From JAFDVL01 sp043736395 (lineage in GTDB: Bacteria > Acidobacteriota > Blastocatellia > RBC074): DNA of 34,244 bases. The stretch spans positions 1-34,244 of the forward strand of contig JAYTCQ010000131.1 of the NCBI GenBank assembly GCA_043736395.1, read 5' to 3'. A program made the position numbers and the translations under genes. This document shows, piece after piece, positions 31,799 to 34,244 of this stretch (its first letter is position 1; every line of letters starts with the position of its first letter). Under the pieces are notes generated by a model, which was not told where the DNA came from, ran no database searches, and saw nothing but the letters and a program-made list of their open reading frames with translations.

Positions 31799-33490
31799 AT
31801 GCCGAAATATATTTTTGTAACAGGTGGCGTCGTCAGTGGCTTAGGCAAAGGCATCGCAGCCGCTTCCATCGGGGCTTTGCTCGAAGCGCGCGGGTTGACC
31901 GTCAACATCATGAAATTCGATCCGTACATCAATGTTGATCCGGGCACGATGTCTCCGTTTCAGCACGGCGAAGTTTTCGTCACCGATGATGGAGCCGAAA
32001 CCGATCTTGATTTAGGTCATTACGAACGCTACACGCACGCCAAGTTGACCCAGTCCAACAACTGGACGACGGGACGCATTTATCTTTCCGTGATTGAGAA
32101 AGAACGGCGTGGCGATTATCTCGGCAAAACGATTCAGGTCATCCCTCACATCACCAATGAAATTAAAGACGCGATCAAAAAAGTTTCGCAAGATGTAGAT
32201 GTAATGATCGTCGAAATTGGCGGTACTGTCGGCGACATCGAATCGCTGCCGTTCCTCGAAGCGATCCGCCAATTAAGCAATGAAGTCGGACGCGGAAATT
32301 CAATTTTTGTTCATCTCACGCTCGTGCCATACATCGCCGCTTCCGGTGAACTGAAGACCAAACCGACGCAGCATTCTGTCAAAGAATTACTGGGCATCGG
32401 GATTCAGCCGGACATTTTGCTGTGTCGTTGTGATCGTCAAATTCCGGCGGATATGAAGGCGAAAATTGCGCTGTTCTGTAACGTTTCTGAAGACGCAGTC
32501 ATCACTGCGCAGGACGTGAAATCCGTTTACGAAGTGCCGCTGGTTTTTAATCGTGAAGGTCTGGATCATTTGGTTGTCGAGCTGTTGCGGCTGCCGATTG
32601 GCGATACGGATTTACGTCAATGGACGGCGCTGGTCAATCGCATCCAAAGTTCACGCGAGACAGTCAACATCGGCATCATCGGTAAATATGTAGACTTTGA
32701 AGATTCATATAAAAGCCTCAACGAAGCCTTGTATCATGGTGGTTTTGCGAATCAGGTCAAAGTGAAATTCGGTTGGATTGAAAGCGAAGAATTGATGACC
32801 GACGAGCGCTGGGAAGACCGGTTGCGCGAACTGGATGCGATTCTGGTTCCGGGTGGATTTGGCAAGCGTGGAGTCAGTGGAATGATTCGCGCCATCAGCT
32901 TTGCGCGTCGTGAGAAAAAACCATTTTTCGGAATTTGTTTGGGGATGCAATGCGCTTCGATGGAGTTCGCTCGTAACGTTTGCGAAATTGATTCGGCGGA
33001 TTCAACGGAGTTCGATCCTGACACACCTGATCCGGTAATTTTTAAGCTGCGTGATTTGCTGGGCGTCGAAGATTTAGGCGGTACGATGCGGCTTGGCGCG
33101 TACGATTGCGAACTGGAAAATGATTCACTGGCGCGGAAGGTGTATGGGAAGGAAATTATTTCTGAACGCCATCGTCACCGCTACGAATTCAATCCGAAAT
33201 ACATTGATCGTCTGGCAGAAAACGGACTGACTTTTTCAGGAAAGTCACCCGACGGAAAATTTGTCGAAATCATAGAATTAAAAGATCATCCGTGGTTTTT
33301 AGGCTGCCAATTTCATCCCGAACTAAAATCCAAACCGCTTGATCCGCACCCATTATTTGTGAGCTTTATCAAAGCCGCCCACGAACACCGCCTCCGCGAA
33401 GAACGCGACGGCGACCGTGATCAATCCTTGCCGAAATTTGAAAAGACTACGGCGACGGATGATGATTCGATTGTGAGTGCGGCAAGTTAA
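31799..33490 (+). CDS. pyrG: CTP synthase
   Basis: Predicted 563-aa cytoplasmic enzyme that converts UTP to CTP using ATP and glutamine. The N-terminal synthetase domain (1 to about 267) starts MPKYIFVTGGVVSGLGKGI (P-loop) and includes MKFDPYINVDPGTMSPFQHGEV in two conserved blocks and EIGGTVGDIESLPFLEA. The C-terminal class I glutaminase domain (about 290-540) has GKYVDFEDSYKSLNEAL, PGGFGKRG, Cys380 in FFGICLGMQ, and the His-Glu pair in QFHPEL. AGGAG ends 8 nt before the ATG. The length is normal for the family, with a short charged tail. It stands alone between convergent and divergent genes. Confidence 0.97.
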   Translation: MPKYIFVTGGVVSGLGKGIAAASIGALLEARGLTVNIMKFDPYINVDPGTMSPFQHGEVFVTDDGAETDLDLGHYERYTHAKLTQSNNWTTGRIYLSVIEKERRGDYLGKTIQVIPHITNEIKDAIKKVSQDVDVMIVEIGGTVGDIESLPFLEAIRQLSNEVGRGNSIFVHLTLVPYIAASGELKTKPTQHSVKELLGIGIQPDILLCRCDRQIPADMKAKIALFCNVSEDAVITAQDVKSVYEVPLVFNREGLDHLVVELLRLPIGDTDLRQWTALVNRIQSSRETVNIGIIGKYVDFEDSYKSLNEALYHGGFANQVKVKFGWIESEELMTDERWEDRLRELDAILVPGGFGKRGVSGMIRAISFARREKKPFFGICLGMQCASMEFARNVCEIDSADSTEFDPDTPDPVIFKLRDLLGVEDLGGTMRLGAYDCELENDSLARKVYGKEIISERHRHRYEFNPKYIDRLAENGLTFSGKSPDGKFVEIIELKDHPWFLGCQFHPELKSKPLDPHPLFVSFIKAAHEHRLREERDGDRDQSLPKFEKTTATDDDSIVSAAS

Positions 33491-33511
33491 GATTGAGAAA
33501 GACGCAAAAAA

Positions 33512-33535
33512 AGCGGCATCGTTGAGGATGCCGCT
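33512..33535. terminator. Bidirectional terminator hairpin between pyrG and the S41 gene
   Basis: A 9-bp perfect stem AGCGGCATC/GATGCCGCT (33512-33520/33527-33535) with a 6-nt loop. The plus strand has seven A before it, so for minus-strand transcripts it is followed by a U-run, a classical rho-independent terminator for the protease gene; for pyrG it is followed by CTTAT. Confidence 0.7.
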
Positions 33536-33558
33536 CTTATAAAATTTCTTTGTAGAAA

Positions 33559-34244
33559 TTATTTCACAGGCCATTCAATCGGGAACATTTTCCCCGCATC
33601 TTCCGGTGAAATTTTCGCTCCAGCTAATTCAATCGCGTACGCCATAACCGGATCGCGCCCCGTTGCCAAATCTTTTGGCGTAGGAAGCCTCATTTCATCA
33701 GGAGTTACGCCAACATGTTCGAGACTTTTGCCATCCGTCATAATCACATCTGCATCTGTGATGCTGAATCCATAAGGAATAACTGTACTAAGACCAATTT
33801 GGAAGGAATATCCAAGCGCTTCCATCACAGCTCCGGCGGAGCGATCACCGAGAACTGTACCGCGTTTTTCAAGTTGAACAATGCGCGCGAAAATCTCCGC
33901 CGCAGAACCTGAACCGCTATCAATCAGAACAACGATTTTTCCTGTGAAGCCATCACCTCGTTTCTTGGCAATCACTGGCTTCATTTCTTTTCGTCCATGT
34001 CGGTCAGCAATTTTCACTTCCTTATCAAAGACACTGCTGACTAAACGTTGCAATGTAGACACGTATCCGCCGCCATTTCCACGTAAATCCAGAATCAACG
34101 CCTTGGATTTTTTGGCACGACCCATCATTCCATCAACCACACTTTCTTCAATATCGAAGCCGGTCATTTTCCAGACAAAAATATCATCTCCAAGCTTGGC
34201 ATAGCGTTGGCGATTCAAGTGGGCGTCACTTTCAATATCGCGTA
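33559..34244 (-). CDS. S41-family peptidase (C-terminal processing protease type), partial
   Basis: The C-terminal 228 residues are visible; the frame stays open to the window edge, so the start lies outside. Recognisable parts are ALILDLRGNGGGYVSTLQRLV (the strand before the catalytic site, with one residue beyond the usual core), VVLIDSGSGSAAEIFARIV with the expected catalytic Ser, GTVLGDRSAGAVMEA, GVTPDEMRLP, and a C-terminal segment rich in charged residues. In tail-specific proteases a catalytic Lys follows the G-x-x-T/S-x-G motif; here the segment reads RSAGAVMEA without Lys, as in some other S41 branches. The TTG at 34218 is not a convincing start. Confidence 0.8.
   Translation of the reverse strand, partial: RDIESDAHLNRQRYAKLGDDIFVWKMTGFDIEESVVDGMMGRAKKSKALILDLRGNGGGYVSTLQRLVSSVFDKEVKIADRHGRKEMKPVIAKKRGDGFTGKIVVLIDSGSGSAAEIFARIVQLEKRGTVLGDRSAGAVMEALGYSFQIGLSTVIPYGFSITDADVIMTDGKSLEHVGVTPDEMRLPTPKDLATGRDPVMAYAIELAGAKISPEDAGKMFPIEWPVK

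Noticed and set aside
1..34244. tRNA, rRNA or replication-origin features
   Set aside because: None recognised when reading the intergenic regions on both strands.

Overview
The window looks like chromosomal DNA of an acidobacterium, probably of the Blastocatellia type. The evidence is a secreted protein with HAF repeats plus the 'Solibacter C-terminal' domain (TIGR03437), an ECF sigma factor overlapping a Ser/Thr kinase that carries TPRs, a large secreted endonuclease/phosphatase-fold protein, and many palindromic intergenic repeats at moderate G+C. This assignment is by family recognition only; no rRNA or other marker is present.

Layout. 0.1-2.7 kb: secreted nuclease-like protein. 2.7-3.7 kb: a RAYT transposase gene (TnpA-REP type), interrupted by one in-frame TGA and bracketed by two related units ending in inverted GTAG-hairpin REP sequences. 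3.7-5.8 kb (minus): aguB-aguA, which convert agmatine to putrescine. 6.0-8.9 kb (plus): lepB and ppk1. 9.0-13.4 kb (plus): a deacetylase matching HpnK, a membrane acyltransferase, a small SMR/EamA-type protein, and a paralogous SMR/EamA domain fused to an HpnI-like (GT21-type) glycosyltransferase. 13.5-22.9 kb (minus): a heavy-metal efflux locus, methyltransferase-response regulator-histidine kinase-czcC-czcB-czcD-czcA. 23.1-23.5 kb: small membrane protein. 23.6-29.6 kb: a visibly G+C-richer block with three minus-strand genes for exported proteins (including a solute-binding protein without permease or ATPase) divergent from the ECF sigma-kinase pair. 29.8-31.6 kb: HAF-repeat protein. 31.8-33.5 kb: pyrG. 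33.6 kb to the edge: S41-family protease, truncated by the window.

How the genes work together. The best candidate for an unusual system is 8998-13394. A lipid-directed glycosyltransferase physically joined to half of a small flippase, next to a separate copy of that half, a sugar deacetylase and an acyltransferase, resembles the arnC/arnD/arnE/arnF logic of lipid A modification, but built from hopanoid-type enzymes. I infer that it makes, deacetylates, perhaps acylates, and flips an aminosugar lipid. The second notable system is the REP/RAYT cassette, whose GTAG motifs supply stop codons for two genes. Several genes (nuclease, aguB, SMR protein, methyltransferase, czcC, ECF sigma) have sigma70-like boxes ending only about 7-12 nt before the ATG and no Shine-Dalgarno, suggesting leaderless or nearly leaderless mRNAs, while others (lepB, 24398, 25589, pyrG) have clear SD sites.
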